In this document: piece after piece, positions 39,007 to 48,695 of the stretch | How positions within the stretch are numbered: the first letter of the stretch is position 1 | How the letters are laid out: each line of letters opens with the position of its first letter | Virus record (IMG/VR): IMGVR_UViG_3300009605_000032 | Location: 1-48,695 of that record | Strand: one strand, 5' to 3' | Source of the DNA: a virus | Length of the DNA: 48,695 nt | The notes under the pieces: model-generated | Told to the model about the DNA's origin: nothing | Seen by the model: only the letters and a program-made list of their open reading frames with translations | Database searches by the model: none | Program-made: the position numbers and the translations under genes

Positions 39007-41595
39007 TTAGTATTCTCGATCATATCTCCTCCCTGTTGGAATATTCTTTGCATATAGAATAACAGAACTATTCATATATGTTAATGCCTCTCTATTGGAT
39101 ATGGAGATCCTATCACGAATATTTGTAAACGTTTGTGCCGGCGTATTTGAGACCGGTGCGGAAGGCTCGGGGCCCAGAATAAATAACGAAGCTAATGGTT
39201 GAAGACTAACAATGACCGGAGCATTCAAAGTTTCGCTCATTAGAACAAGACGGCACAATAAGGATTTCCCATGGGTGATGGTGCTGCTATATGTCTCCGG
39301 AGTAAGCAATGTCCAATTCTGAGGCTGTACACCCAGTGTACCGTCATACGGTGCCAAATACTGAACTTGTACAATTGATCCAAAGTTTACTAAGTTCGTC
39401 ATCGCATCAGAGTTTGCAATTATGTGGGCGCTTTGTTGCGCGCTCGCAAGGGGAATCGAACCCATGATATTGGCTTGATTCGATACGCCTGTAACATTGG
39501 AAAAACCCGTGACCGTCTGGTTAACCATTGACTGCAGCAGGGGGGATGCTGCCAGCCGATTCGAAGCCACGTTTGAAATAGCCACGCTGTCTGTTGAGCC
39601 TGTTACCAGGGATTCTTGGGGGGTATTTACGGTAGCAAAGCCTGAGCCTGCGGGGACGTAATTCTCCGAATCGATTCGGTCTATGGCTGCTGTTTGAGTA
39701 TTGTTGGCCATTTGAACGATATTGGTAGTGTTGAGTTGGGCTCCGATTCCCGCTTGTGCGAGGGTCTGAACCATATTCGTGCTTGTTGTGTTCGCCGGTT
39801 CAAGCGAAAGAACTGTGTTTGTTTGTGCGGTACTTCTAATGATACCCATAAAATTAGCGTTGCTGTTCTCCATTGTTGTAGTGGGGACCGCGACCGGGTT
39901 AGCTCGGAGGTGGACCGAAACTGGGGTTAAGAATCCATACTGATTTATGCTGCCGGCATTAGGGTTATTAATGGCATATTTTTGTACCTCCACAAGCGCG
40001 CGGGCGTCCATATTAGCATAACTAATAGAGGGAATCGGAGTGGAGGGATTTAGAATACTCGCGTCCACATATTCAAAGCCGACGCTTTTGGGGTAGGAGA
40101 TGCGGAGCTTTTCTGCAAATATCCGCGTGAGGCGCGCGGTGCGGTCTACGTCGGAACGATATATTGTAGAATGAAAATTGCCGACTCCGGAGGATATATT
40201 TCGCGTAGGACTCATGGCCTCGTTCACTCCCACAGAGAAATTACGAATCAACTCAACAACTCGGAGTTGGTCTTCTTGGGAGCCGCTTATAAGAGCCAGG
40301 AGGTTCTGTTGCCACGAACTTGCCGAGCGAGTCGCGAAAACAGAATCGCCGAGGAGAAAAGCGACAGAGGATATATAGGAATCCACGAGAGCCTTTAGTT
40401 GCTCAGGAGATTGAGAATCCTGAGCTGTCTCCCAGTTAGTGAGCGCGCTTGAAAGGCGGTCGGTCACTAAGGACATCACCTCTTTTGTTTGGTCGCCAAG
40501 TAGAAATTCTACCTTATACTCTAACATGTTGGACTCAAGATCTTGAGTAGTTTCGTCCAAAAATGCAATATTTAAAATTTTATTATTATTAAAACCATTA
40601 ACTATTCGAAGACCATTGTTAAGAGAAGCTACTCTCGTAAATGTACTAACCTCCCCTATGGCACACCGCGACGGGCGCCCGGGAGTCAAAGAGTTCCCGG
40701 CTGAATCTTCTTTCACCACTCTTTGGTAAATAATAATATCCTCTATTGAGGCAGCCGATAATAAAGTTATGCTGCTCTGAATACTCCTCCCGAAGTTTGT
40801 ACTCTCCTGTGCAAACGTAAGATGATCAAACGAAAACATACCGTGTACGTTTCCTTGTAGGTTACGAGATAAGGTGAGTGCGGAAAGATATGGAGTAGCG
40901 GTATTTAGTGGCTGTGTGACAACTGAAAAAGCCTGAGCTTCCCTAAGAACTCTCATATCTTTAGTTTTAAGATTCGTGACGACTTCCTTAGTTAAGGTAG
41001 GATGTCTCTCCATAATATGCATATTTCCAGCCATCAAGCTATCGTTGTGACGATGAACGGCGCCTGTCCAGATTGATCCTTCACTACCAAAGCCGGGGAC
41101 TGTATCATCAATTCTATAGATGTCTGATTGTGAGGGGGTTTGTCCCTCTGACATGATTATCTCTTTGGTAATATTACCTATAATAATCTGCCCAGCATGA
41201 TGATAATATGATACTACAACAGCAAACAGGTTTTTTGATTTGGGAACGGTTCGTACCACTCTATACGTATTATTATAGATACTTGTTCCTTCATCGAGGT
41301 TCAGGGCAGTTTTTAGCTTAAAATCTTGTCTGTGCAAAATAAATGAGCGCGAATCATCTCCCTCTTGTATTCTATCGATTAAGAGCGTGGGGTTGCTGGT
41401 TAGCTTGTTCATATATCTGCGGTCTGATGTAAGAAAACATACATTAGAAAACGAAACCTGGGATGGAGGGGTCATGACCTCATTTGAAATGAGCAGAGAA
41501 ATATTTAATGTGTCTGCGTCAACATTTGTGTCAACACGGATTTCCTGTAAATTAACAAAGGGAACTATTTTTTTATAGGGTCCAGATGCGTACAT
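39007..41595 (-). CDS. Large virion protein of unknown fold
   Basis: The 862-residue protein starts YASGPYKKIVPFVNLQEIRV and is beta-rich over its first 350 residues. It then has a helical block (QSPEQLKALVDSYISSVAFL) and an Asn/Thr/Ser/Ala-rich C-terminal half (LEPANTTSTNMVQTLAQAGI). It ends YAKNIPTGRRYDREY. Neighbours on both sides are structural genes with short gaps. A tail, baseplate or fibre role is inferred from the context; no known domain was recognised. Confidence 0.55.
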   Translation of the reverse strand: MYASGPYKKIVPFVNLQEIRVDTNVDADTLNISLLISNEVMTPPSQVSFSNVCFLTSDRRYMNKLTSNPTLLIDRIQEGDDSRSFILHRQDFKLKTALNLDEGTSIYNNTYRVVRTVPKSKNLFAVVVSYYHHAGQIIIGNITKEIIMSEGQTPSQSDIYRIDDTVPGFGSEGSIWTGAVHRHNDSLMAGNMHIMERHPTLTKEVVTNLKTKDMRVLREAQAFSVVTQPLNTATPYLSALTLSRNLQGNVHGMFSFDHLTFAQESTNFGRSIQSSITLLSAASIEDIIIYQRVVKEDSAGNSLTPGRPSRCAIGEVSTFTRVASLNNGLRIVNGFNNNKILNIAFLDETTQDLESNMLEYKVEFLLGDQTKEVMSLVTDRLSSALTNWETAQDSQSPEQLKALVDSYISSVAFLLGDSVFATRSASSWQQNLLALISGSQEDQLRVVELIRNFSVGVNEAMSPTRNISSGVGNFHSTIYRSDVDRTARLTRIFAEKLRISYPKSVGFEYVDASILNPSTPIPSISYANMDARALVEVQKYAINNPNAGSINQYGFLTPVSVHLRANPVAVPTTTMENSNANFMGIIRSTAQTNTVLSLEPANTTSTNMVQTLAQAGIGAQLNTTNIVQMANNTQTAAIDRIDSENYVPAGSGFATVNTPQESLVTGSTDSVAISNVASNRLAASPLLQSMVNQTVTGFSNVTGVSNQANIMGSIPLASAQQSAHIIANSDAMTNLVNFGSIVQVQYLAPYDGTLGVQPQNWTLLTPETYSSTITHGKSLLCRLVLMSETLNAPVIVSLQPLASLFILGPEPSAPVSNTPAQTFTNIRDRISISNREALTYMNSSVILYAKNIPTGRRYDREY

Positions 41596-41597
41596 AA

Positions 41598-42530
41598 CTA
41601 GCAGGGCTCCTCATTGTCAGTTACATAGAGATTACGATTGAGACGAATGCGACTTGCGTTTGTGTTAACCACTGTATCTGATATATTTAGTTGTTCAAGG
41701 ACTTCTTGCGGGATATCTCCATCAACTAAAACATTCATAAAGTATTCTACGTCGGAATCTGTGGAGGTGGCAAAGTCAGCCCCCTGATCGGTTTGAATAA
41801 ATTGCTTCTGTGTGAACACCCCGATACCGTTCTCGCCGGATGCTGAATGATATACCTCTATTTCAAAGTTCTCTTTTTCAAAAACTGTATTGTTTTCAAT
41901 AAGTTCTATCATCAAATAGTCTTCTTTCAGTGAGAGATATATATTGCTATCTCCCAAATAGGGAGTGATCGAAGTCTGGCTCATATCACCGGTGCGGAAA
42001 CACATTTGATAGTCCACTGTAATATCAAGCTGTGGGATATTCTCGAGTGGACCGTCTGGTTCTGGCTGATAGTTGCGCGATGCGGTCAGGATCTGAGGTA
42101 GCGACAGGACTTCCAGTTGCCATGATGCATTGTAGGGCGTTGTCAGCATGGACGTCCCAATAGGATGAGCTGCCATCTTGCCGTTATCGGTGAAAGACTG
42201 TTGTGCGCGGAATATCTCAGTATAGGAATCTGTAGTAGAGTTCTGGGTTAGTGTCCCTACCGACGAGGAAACCTTATTAAGATAAGTTTCCACTCGGGTC
42301 TCGGCGCCGCTACGGCTCCGGAGGATCTTAAGTTTGGGGGTCTCATATTGAATACGATTAGCAATATCGTTCTGTGTCTCGGTATACCCCGATCCAGATG
42401 TGTCATATTGTACATCGTCGTCAAAGAAAGCATAGTAGGTAGGATTAAGCTTTCCGATGGCCAATAGGTACTCGCCATATTCAGTCAGCTCTACATTGAG
42501 AACTTCTTCTTTTTTGTTAAAGAATTCCAT
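41598..42530 (-). CDS. Structural protein with ELTEYGEYLLAIG motif, probably baseplate
   Basis: The 310-residue protein begins MEFFNKKEEVLNVELTEYGE, then YLLAIGKLNPTYYAFFDDDV, an arrangement related to the 35160-36107 product and to known phage baseplate or tail-hub proteins. The remainder is mixed alpha/beta with acidic parts (DQGADFATSTDSDVEYFMNV). Its ATG overlaps the stop of the giant gene as TAATG, so both are translated together. Confidence 0.6.
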   Translation of the reverse strand: MEFFNKKEEVLNVELTEYGEYLLAIGKLNPTYYAFFDDDVQYDTSGSGYTETQNDIANRIQYETPKLKILRSRSGAETRVETYLNKVSSSVGTLTQNSTTDSYTEIFRAQQSFTDNGKMAAHPIGTSMLTTPYNASWQLEVLSLPQILTASRNYQPEPDGPLENIPQLDITVDYQMCFRTGDMSQTSITPYLGDSNIYLSLKEDYLMIELIENNTVFEKENFEIEVYHSASGENGIGVFTQKQFIQTDQGADFATSTDSDVEYFMNVLVDGDIPQEVLEQLNISDTVVNTNASRIRLNRNLYVTDNEEPC

Positions 42531-45500
42531 TAGTTATTTCCTCCGCGGCGGCGAGGGGGCGTTAGTCCGGGTTTGCCTGCAGCAAAGAGGTCCGCGGCAG
42601 CTTGCCCCACAGCCGAACGTTGTGGTGTGCTGCTGAAGTCTTCTCCGGCTTGTCCGGCTCCGCGTGAGGGACCTTGTCCCGGACCGGGTCCAGCAGGCTG
42701 TGGTGGCGCCTGAGCGTCAGTTGGCGGCGTAGGTGCTGGCGGATTAAGGTCCTGAGATGTGTATTGTACCTGTTCGTCCATCTGTGCTAGCTCAACCAGT
42801 GAGAAATAATCATGTGGCCAGTTATAGCTGTACGGACTCGTAATCGTATCAGGGAAAGCACTCAAATCAGCTGTCGATACGAGGGATCGACGATATTTCT
42901 CGTAGTCCTTGATTCCTCGCTTCTTCACCTTAAAGACCATCCAACGAGTGTTGGCATCGCGATCTAAAATAAGATCTAATAGTTCTTTTTCTTCTACCTC
43001 AACAACAGGGTCGTCAAATTTCTCACCAATACTAGGAGGCAGGTTTTGCCAAATATCAGCAAGATCCTGCTGTGATAGCTTGGCACTAAATTCAAACACA
43101 TACATGAGGATGGGGTCCACAGTATTAAATTGTAGGAAGTCAAACCGTGGGGGGAAAATGTACTTCTGCATTGCGGCTGTCAGCTTCTGATATGTGTCGG
43201 ACTGTTGTGTTTCATTTGTGAATTTAATGAAGTCGCGGCGATTCTTGCCGGGCTTGTAGGGGATGGCAATAATAGCTTCTTCAAGTAAATATTCTTGATT
43301 AATGGAGCCGACGCGCTGTGGGACTCCCGTGGGGAAACCAACCACACTCGCGAGAGAGGGAAGGGCAGTGCCAGCTTCATTCACGAGTTCCGCAAACACA
43401 CCTCTTGAGGATCCCGTAGGAATTTGACCGTATTGATGCCACATGCCGCGGGTGACTAATTCGGAGGCGTCGACGGATCCGACCGATGGCACCGTGGCAG
43501 GGGGGACAGATTGACTCACCGTAGCAAAATTTAAAATCGGGCACTCAAACTTTGACTGTATCAGCCACTGATTGGATTGTTGATTTGTATTCAGCGGCAC
43601 GGTGGGAATGTTTTGGAATAAGTTATAGGACTGATCTATCTGCATTGTGCGGTCGCTTACGGGATATGGTGTGGGGGTGTTGTACGATGAATCAAACTGG
43701 TTTGTCGTTCGTAGGGTTCTATTAAACAAGGTATTGATGTTTGAAAAGATTTCATCCAGGGTTGGCTTGCCGGTGTAGCTGGCTGTGTAATGAAAGGTCA
43801 CACTAGCGTCCCCATCATAATATGGTGGTGTTAAATGATCATAGGTCGGCGACGCGTCGGAGCCAGTCGGTTGCGATGCTAAAGGGGTACCAAATGCTGT
43901 CAGATTTGAATACATATCAAACTTGTCTATGTCTGGGATCGGTGTCGCGGGAGTGAGATCTTGAGTCCGATGTAACTTAAGGGTCATCGAGTAGACGGTA
44001 CCAGATTGCACAGTGGCAAAGTTTTCTTCTCGTTGAGACACAAAATTTGTTAGACTACCCATAAAGATTTCGTTTGATTCACATAGGAAGTTATCCATGG
44101 CTAGTTCATACAGCTCTTCGCCGGCGGCTTGACCCAACCTAGGAAGAACCTGTGATGTGCTGGTGGTACCCCCAAGAGATGAGGAGAAAATTCCGGTGTC
44201 ATAAATGTATCCATAAGACGAAACAGAGCCTGAGGTGCCTAGGGCGCTCAAATTAGTCTCATTAAAGAAAGTAGCTGGTGTTGCGAGGGCTTCGAATGGC
44301 ACGCGCGTTATTTGCCAGCCGGCTGAATTTATGGGAACCTGAAATTGAGGACCGGTACCTGAGATTGCCAATTGAGGTCCTATATTCAAATTGTAGTAGG
44401 GGTTGCCGGAGGGGCCGAACAAGTCGTTACTTATCGAACACGATGGCGGGAGTCCTGGGACGCCGGTGCCGGCTCTAGTAACTACAAAGTTGCTAACTGC
44501 CAATCCGGACTTAATGGTATTAAACATAATTCCTGGGGAGTATAGTGGTTCTAAAAGTGTGCGGAAAAGCCTTGGGTTGTTGGAGAAGCGATTATAGACA
44601 GCATTTCCATAGGACTGAGAGAACAAAGTAGATAATTCCTGTGTTCTCTCCGCTGGATAGAAGCCCTTATAAGGCAAAAACTTAACAAGAGCATTGCACC
44701 TTAAGGTAACTTTATTACGAGTGATCTTCATGTCGCCCGGGCGTTGATCGTTCAAATCATCGTCAATAACACCAAAGTAGCGTAGGAAGTCTCCATTTGT
44801 ATATGTTTGGTAGAAGCTGCGCTCGGAGGAGTTTGGTGTTGCAGCACCTGTTAGATCAAACACATTGCTTATATTTGCCAGGAAGTCTCCACCATTAGCA
44901 GTCACATAAGTCTCCATGAGTTCACTTATGCGGAACTCAGGCAGGATTGAATAATCCTTTCCGACTAGGCGCATGCGTTCAGCGTACGTAGTATAGTTTT
45001 CGTACGGGTTCTTGCCGGATTGTAATGGTGCAAGCCACTCCGCATCGCCGGCGAAAACTGAGCGTCCGCCGATAGAGCCCACAGGAATGCGTTGAACATA
45101 TGTAGGAGCAGCCTGGATTTCTAAGGTTTTGCCGTCCTCCGCAAAGCGGCTATACGCATTTTGCAGGATACCTGCTCCATCGGACGCTGTTATGGATGAG
45201 GTGGCGGTAAAGCTTAGGTGCCCATCCATTGGCCAAATACTCGATGATGCAATTGCTCCCATACCAAAGACGTTTTCTTTGCCCCCCAAGGGGGTACTAC
45301 GTGTCGTGCGGTCATTATTCCAGATATTATTGATTGTATAATTTTGACGACCGCGAACTGCAGGCTTGTAAGTGTTTATTGTAGAAGGATAAATTCGCTC
45401 GGCATAGTTAACAATAACACTCAAGGAGCTGCTGAGAGTGAAATCAAGAGCTGAGTTGTATGCTCTTCTAGTATCAGTATCAATCGTTAGTCCCAACCGA

Positions 45501-46063
45501 TTGTTGAGTCCGTTGTTGGAGAAGTAGTCTAGTTGATTGCGGAAAGAAGGTACCGTAAGAGTAATAAAGTTTGCTGGATCGGGTTGATCACTGTTATCCT
45601 CAAAGTAGAAATATATTGGAGAGGCATTCTTCGCCGGCGGCGCTTCGAAGTAGTCCACAAAAGTATTTGGCTGGGTGGGCTGTATGAACCCGCTCGTTGT
45701 CCGTATGGCAGGCGGGGTCTTAACCGCACCGATCTTGTTAGTCTCTCGCAGGGAGCGGGCTACAGGACCGTCGCCTTGGCGGACTTGTTTCCAGCTAGAG
45801 TATCCATATACTCCGCCGCGGTTATTAAGCACAGTGTTGAGATATGTAGACCCGGCGATGGCTGCATCTGTAGCAGGCGCCATCAGCTCACCTAATGTGA
45901 GGTTATAATATGAGGAACTCGCTGGTACTGTCAGAGGGAATCCTAGAATGTGAGTGGAAGAACTCACAGGATCCAGGACGTAGCGACGGAGACCTACAAA
46001 GTCTGCATTCGGGACAGCGCCACTTGTGACCACTTCATAAAGTGTGGAAGCACTAAAGCAGAG
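42530..46063 (-). CDS. Giant virion protein, C-terminal part (after frame change)
   Basis: About 1,177 codons continue the giant gene in the shifted frame, starting LCFSASTLYEVVTSGAVPNA with DFVGLRRYVLDPVSSST. The frame also extends upstream to a TTG at 46117, but the residues read there (NCRQSDSRLSRP) are out of keeping with the protein, so this is not a start. The middle is Tyr/Asn/Pro-rich with repeated 'YN..' segments (KPAVRGRQNYTINNIWNNDR). The last 100 residues are a disordered Pro/Gln/Gly-rich tail (PAGPGPGQGPSRGAGQAGED) ending in PPRRRGGNN. Probably a baseplate, collar or fibre-like shell component. Confidence 0.65.
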   Translation of the reverse strand, partial: LCFSASTLYEVVTSGAVPNADFVGLRRYVLDPVSSSTHILGFPLTVPASSSYYNLTLGELMAPATDAAIAGSTYLNTVLNNRGGVYGYSSWKQVRQGDGPVARSLRETNKIGAVKTPPAIRTTSGFIQPTQPNTFVDYFEAPPAKNASPIYFYFEDNSDQPDPANFITLTVPSFRNQLDYFSNNGLNNRLGLTIDTDTRRAYNSALDFTLSSSLSVIVNYAERIYPSTINTYKPAVRGRQNYTINNIWNNDRTTRSTPLGGKENVFGMGAIASSSIWPMDGHLSFTATSSITASDGAGILQNAYSRFAEDGKTLEIQAAPTYVQRIPVGSIGGRSVFAGDAEWLAPLQSGKNPYENYTTYAERMRLVGKDYSILPEFRISELMETYVTANGGDFLANISNVFDLTGAATPNSSERSFYQTYTNGDFLRYFGVIDDDLNDQRPGDMKITRNKVTLRCNALVKFLPYKGFYPAERTQELSTLFSQSYGNAVYNRFSNNPRLFRTLLEPLYSPGIMFNTIKSGLAVSNFVVTRAGTGVPGLPPSCSISNDLFGPSGNPYYNLNIGPQLAISGTGPQFQVPINSAGWQITRVPFEALATPATFFNETNLSALGTSGSVSSYGYIYDTGIFSSSLGGTTSTSQVLPRLGQAAGEELYELAMDNFLCESNEIFMGSLTNFVSQREENFATVQSGTVYSMTLKLHRTQDLTPATPIPDIDKFDMYSNLTAFGTPLASQPTGSDASPTYDHLTPPYYDGDASVTFHYTASYTGKPTLDEIFSNINTLFNRTLRTTNQFDSSYNTPTPYPVSDRTMQIDQSYNLFQNIPTVPLNTNQQSNQWLIQSKFECPILNFATVSQSVPPATVPSVGSVDASELVTRGMWHQYGQIPTGSSRGVFAELVNEAGTALPSLASVVGFPTGVPQRVGSINQEYLLEEAIIAIPYKPGKNRRDFIKFTNETQQSDTYQKLTAAMQKYIFPPRFDFLQFNTVDPILMYVFEFSAKLSQQDLADIWQNLPPSIGEKFDDPVVEVEEKELLDLILDRDANTRWMVFKVKKRGIKDYEKYRRSLVSTADLSAFPDTITSPYSYNWPHDYFSLVELAQMDEQVQYTSQDLNPPAPTPPTDAQAPPQPAGPGPGQGPSRGAGQAGEDFSSTPQRSAVGQAAADLFAAGKPGLTPPRRRGGNN

Positions 46064-46066
46064 GGG
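46063..46066 (-). other. Frame change in the giant gene at a C4 run
   Basis: In the minus-strand frame of the N-terminal part, GTA GAC CCC TCT reads on as VDPSALVLPHFMKW and stops at 45994. A -1 shift at the C run, equal to one extra C, reads VDP-LCFSASTLYEVV and opens the 1,177-codon C-terminal part. The joined sequence makes sense as protein and the unshifted tail does not. It may be a homopolymer deletion in the assembly, a natural mutation or a programmed -1 shift. Confidence 0.7.
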
Positions 46067-48695
46067 TCTACTAAGCCTAGAATCGCTTTGCCTGCAATTA
46101 GCGACCCAGTTACCCAACTGTACTGTTGAGTGGACTGTGGGATCGCGTGCTGGACGTAGAGGTTATCGTAGACCGATGCCGTGTGGTTCCCGGCTGCCAT
46201 GGCAGTCTCAAGTGCATTATTCTGCATGCGGCGGCGTCGGTTTCTATTTGTCTTATTCCACGAGGGAAGTGTTACATATCCGTCAGCTGGAACCGAACCA
46301 TATGCTGCGTCGGAGCCAAAGGGTCCGCAGTGGAGGGTGGCGCGCTGGTCAAGACCGCGGTTCTTTCCGATTTGGTCAACAACCGTAATCGTCTTGGCCG
46401 CTAGAGGGTCAACTGAGGCAGAGCCCGAGAGTCCATAATCTATAATAGAGAGGTTGTGGTAGGGCGCTGCATTGTAAACTGACAACTCTTCGTGTGCTGG
46501 ATCCATATAACCGAGAGACATCACTTCGTAGCCGCTGCCAGCGAAGCGGTTGACGATTACGGTCTCTTGAGATGTAGAGCCAGTTCGTGGAGGAATGGCG
46601 TAATTGAGGTTGCCGCCGGGGTTTGCGGTTGGCTTTTGTAGTGGACCGATGATAGCGGGGAAGTCGTCAGCCGAAAGGGTGCTGGGTGATTGGTCCGTGA
46701 TTCCGTTTGTGGTGGCGCTCGTAAAGTTGGCCGGTGTAGCGTTGGGAATGTCATTATCCACCACTGAATTATAGATTACGCCAGAGGTTGAATCGACATT
46801 CCCCTGTACACTTTTATTGCCTAGGCGATAATACGCGGCAAGATTTGCTCCGAAACCGTCTAGGGCAATATTTGTTCTCTCTCCGCTATTATAGAGCAGC
46901 GCGCGTTCGGCAGGAGATAGGGATTTGTTAATAATAGCTACGTCACATAAATAGCCATCGTAAGGATCGGGGAGGTAGAAGTGATCACCCAAACTGATGC
47001 CTTTGTCGAGGTTGTCGAGGACCGCCCAGTTTGCGCGACCGTCAGAGCCGGCTAAAACTTCAAGTGAGTTATCAATATAGAGTGCTGGTATTTCCGCGTC
47101 TGTGCCGTCCAATGCGCCGGCTGGGAAGTCTACAATAGCATGATACCAAGTATCTGCAGAAAGGTTTGTGGAACCCTGCGCGTAGGAGCTGGCGCCCGTA
47201 TCGTCGCGGAGTTCGGCATAAAGATTAATTTTGGTGCCAGTGTCGTATAAAAAGATGGAAAATCCATCGAAACTGAAGATGGTGAATTGAATGGTGCCCA
47301 GGTTAACCATTCGTGGGGTGCCGGTGTGCGAGCTATAATTAAACCAGAAGGAAATGCTAAGTCCGTCGGTGGAAACATCACTTAGTGCAGACTCCCAGGC
47401 TTCAGGCTGTGTATCACTAATCATAGTATCGATGCTGGCGTCGAACAATATCGACTTGGCGACGACAGGTTCGGGCTCATAAAGTGGGAATCTACCTCTG
47501 GTTGCCAAGGTCTCAGGATAAAGAGCAAATGGGAATGATTGGTCCTTAAAGAATGGATCGTTAATAGTTCTTCCCCCGGTACTAATAACTTGATAGTTCT
47601 TTTGATAGTTCCCGATAGAGGATGTTGTCATCAAAATGTTTTTGATGTTGATTGGACGCTTCGCCGTCTCTTCGCGCATGCGGTTTGCCGTGGGTATATC
47701 GGCGTTATAACCAGCGGCGTCCACAGAGTCATAGTTTGGCGGCAGGACAGCAAGAGTGTCCGTCATACCCGCAGGCTGTGACAAATCAATTCTAAAGCCT
47801 TCTGCTCGGTCTGAGCGAGTGTCTGTCCCAGCATTCAGTTCAGTGTGGCGATAGAAGCGTCCGCCAACGAACTTCTCGGGGAAAGGACCTTGCATTGGAA
47901 CGTCGTGAGCCTGAACATAATCATTGTGGAGGTTTGTTAAGATAGAGCCCGTTTTGAACTTAGTTTCAATCTCGGCGTTATAGCCAGTCGTAACGGAGCC
48001 ACTATAGATACTAAACGGTGCGTAGTTGTTGCCGTCCAGTTTGCGTGCTTGGTCTGTGCGGTGACTTGGGTCCATGCCAAAACCTAGGCGCTGCTTAAAT
48101 GTTGGGAAGTAGACATCCGTCGTAGGAATCAGCTCTTCCACATCGGCGCCGAAGGCGCGCATTTCATTTATAGGATCATTGGTTCCGGCAACAACGGGAC
48201 CAAACGGTTGTGTTGCAGCAAAAGGATAGTTTGGCCGGTTGTTAGGGTGACGTCCCACACCGCCAAAAGTTATCTGCCCTTCTGCGTTAAAGCGAACTGG
48301 AGATCCAATGCGGCGATTGTAGGTCTGCTGAATGGCATCAACTAGTTTCTGACGGACTGGTTCGGATGGCTCTTCGCGGAGGCGGTGCCAGAAAAGGTTT
48401 TTATTTGCATCTGCATCGACCGGAGCATGGAGGCGCTTCCAGTTGGTCTGAGGGAGTGGATTGGACGTACCTATCTGGCGTCGTGTAAAGATTTCATTGG
48501 AGGTAATACCGGTGCCTGCGGGGAAATCGTCAGGGGATGTATTCGGACCGATAGGCGTGTTAGAAGGGGCGATAGTGGCGATGGGGTCTTGCTTGCCGAT
48601 TTTTTCAAGGAAGGGAAACTTGCGACGATATTTGGGGCGCTCTAAAATATGGTTCTCAACTACATTAAGAATATTGTCGGCAAAATCTGCCGAAG
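46063..48695 (-). CDS. Giant virion protein, N-terminal part with LamG-like domain (runs off right edge)
   Basis: The frame is open from the right edge, about 877 codons, through the C4 site. It is preceded by more coding sequence beyond the window (visible start SADFADNILNVVENHILERP), so GTG 48258 is not the true start. A concanavalin/LamG-like domain lies at about 47460-46830 (DGLSISFWFNYSSHTGTPRM; NLSADTWYHAIVDFPAG; FYLPDPYDGYLCDVAIINKS; LSPAERALLYNSGE). It is inserted between two parts of an otherwise typical large structural protein (NLNYAIPPRTGSTSQETVIV). LamG domains often bind sugars, so host-surface attachment is plausible. Joined to the C-terminal part it exceeds 2,050 residues. Confidence 0.7.

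Noticed and set aside
46064-46117. TTG 46117 as start of a separate 1195-residue protein
   Set aside because: The first 18 codons are out of frame with sensible protein from the upstream part; the two frames are better explained as one interrupted gene.
1-48695. tRNA genes, CRISPR arrays, integrase, attachment sites, insertion sequences, toxin-antitoxin or defence genes
   Set aside because: I read the gaps and gene products for these and found none; the gaps are all shorter than 200 bp and contain only short regulatory signals.

Overview
The window is part of the genome of a tailed, contractile-tail bacteriophage (a myovirus) carrying the T4-type morphogenesis core. From the protein sequences I recognise a tape-measure N-terminus, tail tube, a 974-residue tail sheath, sheath terminator (gp15-like), neck proteins (gp13-like and gp14-like), major capsid protein (gp23-like), scaffold (gp22-like), prohead protease (gp21-like), portal (gp20-like), large terminase (gp17-like) and a fused gp47/gp46 recombination nuclease. 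The relatives that come to mind are marine, uncultured T4-like phages, but host and habitat cannot be fixed from the sequence. There is no integrase, repressor, tRNA, CRISPR array or insertion sequence. All genes lie on the minus strand except one J-domain gene. They are packed with 1-20 bp gaps or short overlaps and use the standard code.

In transcription order (high to low coordinates): 48.7-32.7 kb holds very large virion proteins of the baseplate, collar or fibre class. The first is a giant protein (at least 2,054 residues) with a LamG-like domain, running off the right edge and broken by a one-base frame change at 46.06 kb. 32.7-26.3 kb is a DNA-metabolism island: RuvC-like resolvase, CHC2/TOPRIM primase, five small genes sharing one N-terminal peptide, then the gp47/gp46 fusion behind a host-type sigma70 promoter. 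The plus-strand J-domain gene (25.5-26.3 kb) converges on it. 25.5-23.9 kb holds a holin-like protein, a spanin-like protein, an exported membrane protein and a C1q-like virion protein. 23.9-15.9 kb is the packaging and prohead module, ending in a phage-encoded ribosomal protein bS21. 15.9-11.1 kb encodes a decoration-like protein, a gp14-like neck protein fused to a fibre, and a repetitive fibre protein. 11-0 kb encodes scaffold, capsid, neck, sheath, tube, a tail-assembly chaperone pair that appears to need a frameshift, and the tape measure.

Regulation: a motif with core CTATTTA (best form AGACTATTTATA) lies 15-47 nt upstream of seven minus-strand genes, often just after a hairpin terminator. 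It is a candidate phage-specific late promoter. Only the gp47/gp46 gene shows a clear TTGACA-16-TATACT promoter. Stem-loop terminators separate capsid, fibre, sheath and chaperone genes, which fits dose control of abundant virion proteins.

The most interesting items are the five-gene family with a shared LxE-containing leader (possible capsid-targeted internal proteins), the frameshift-dependent chaperone ORF, the repeated CTATTTA motif, the neck-fibre fusion, the single-chain gp47-gp46, and the phage bS21 and J-domain proteins.
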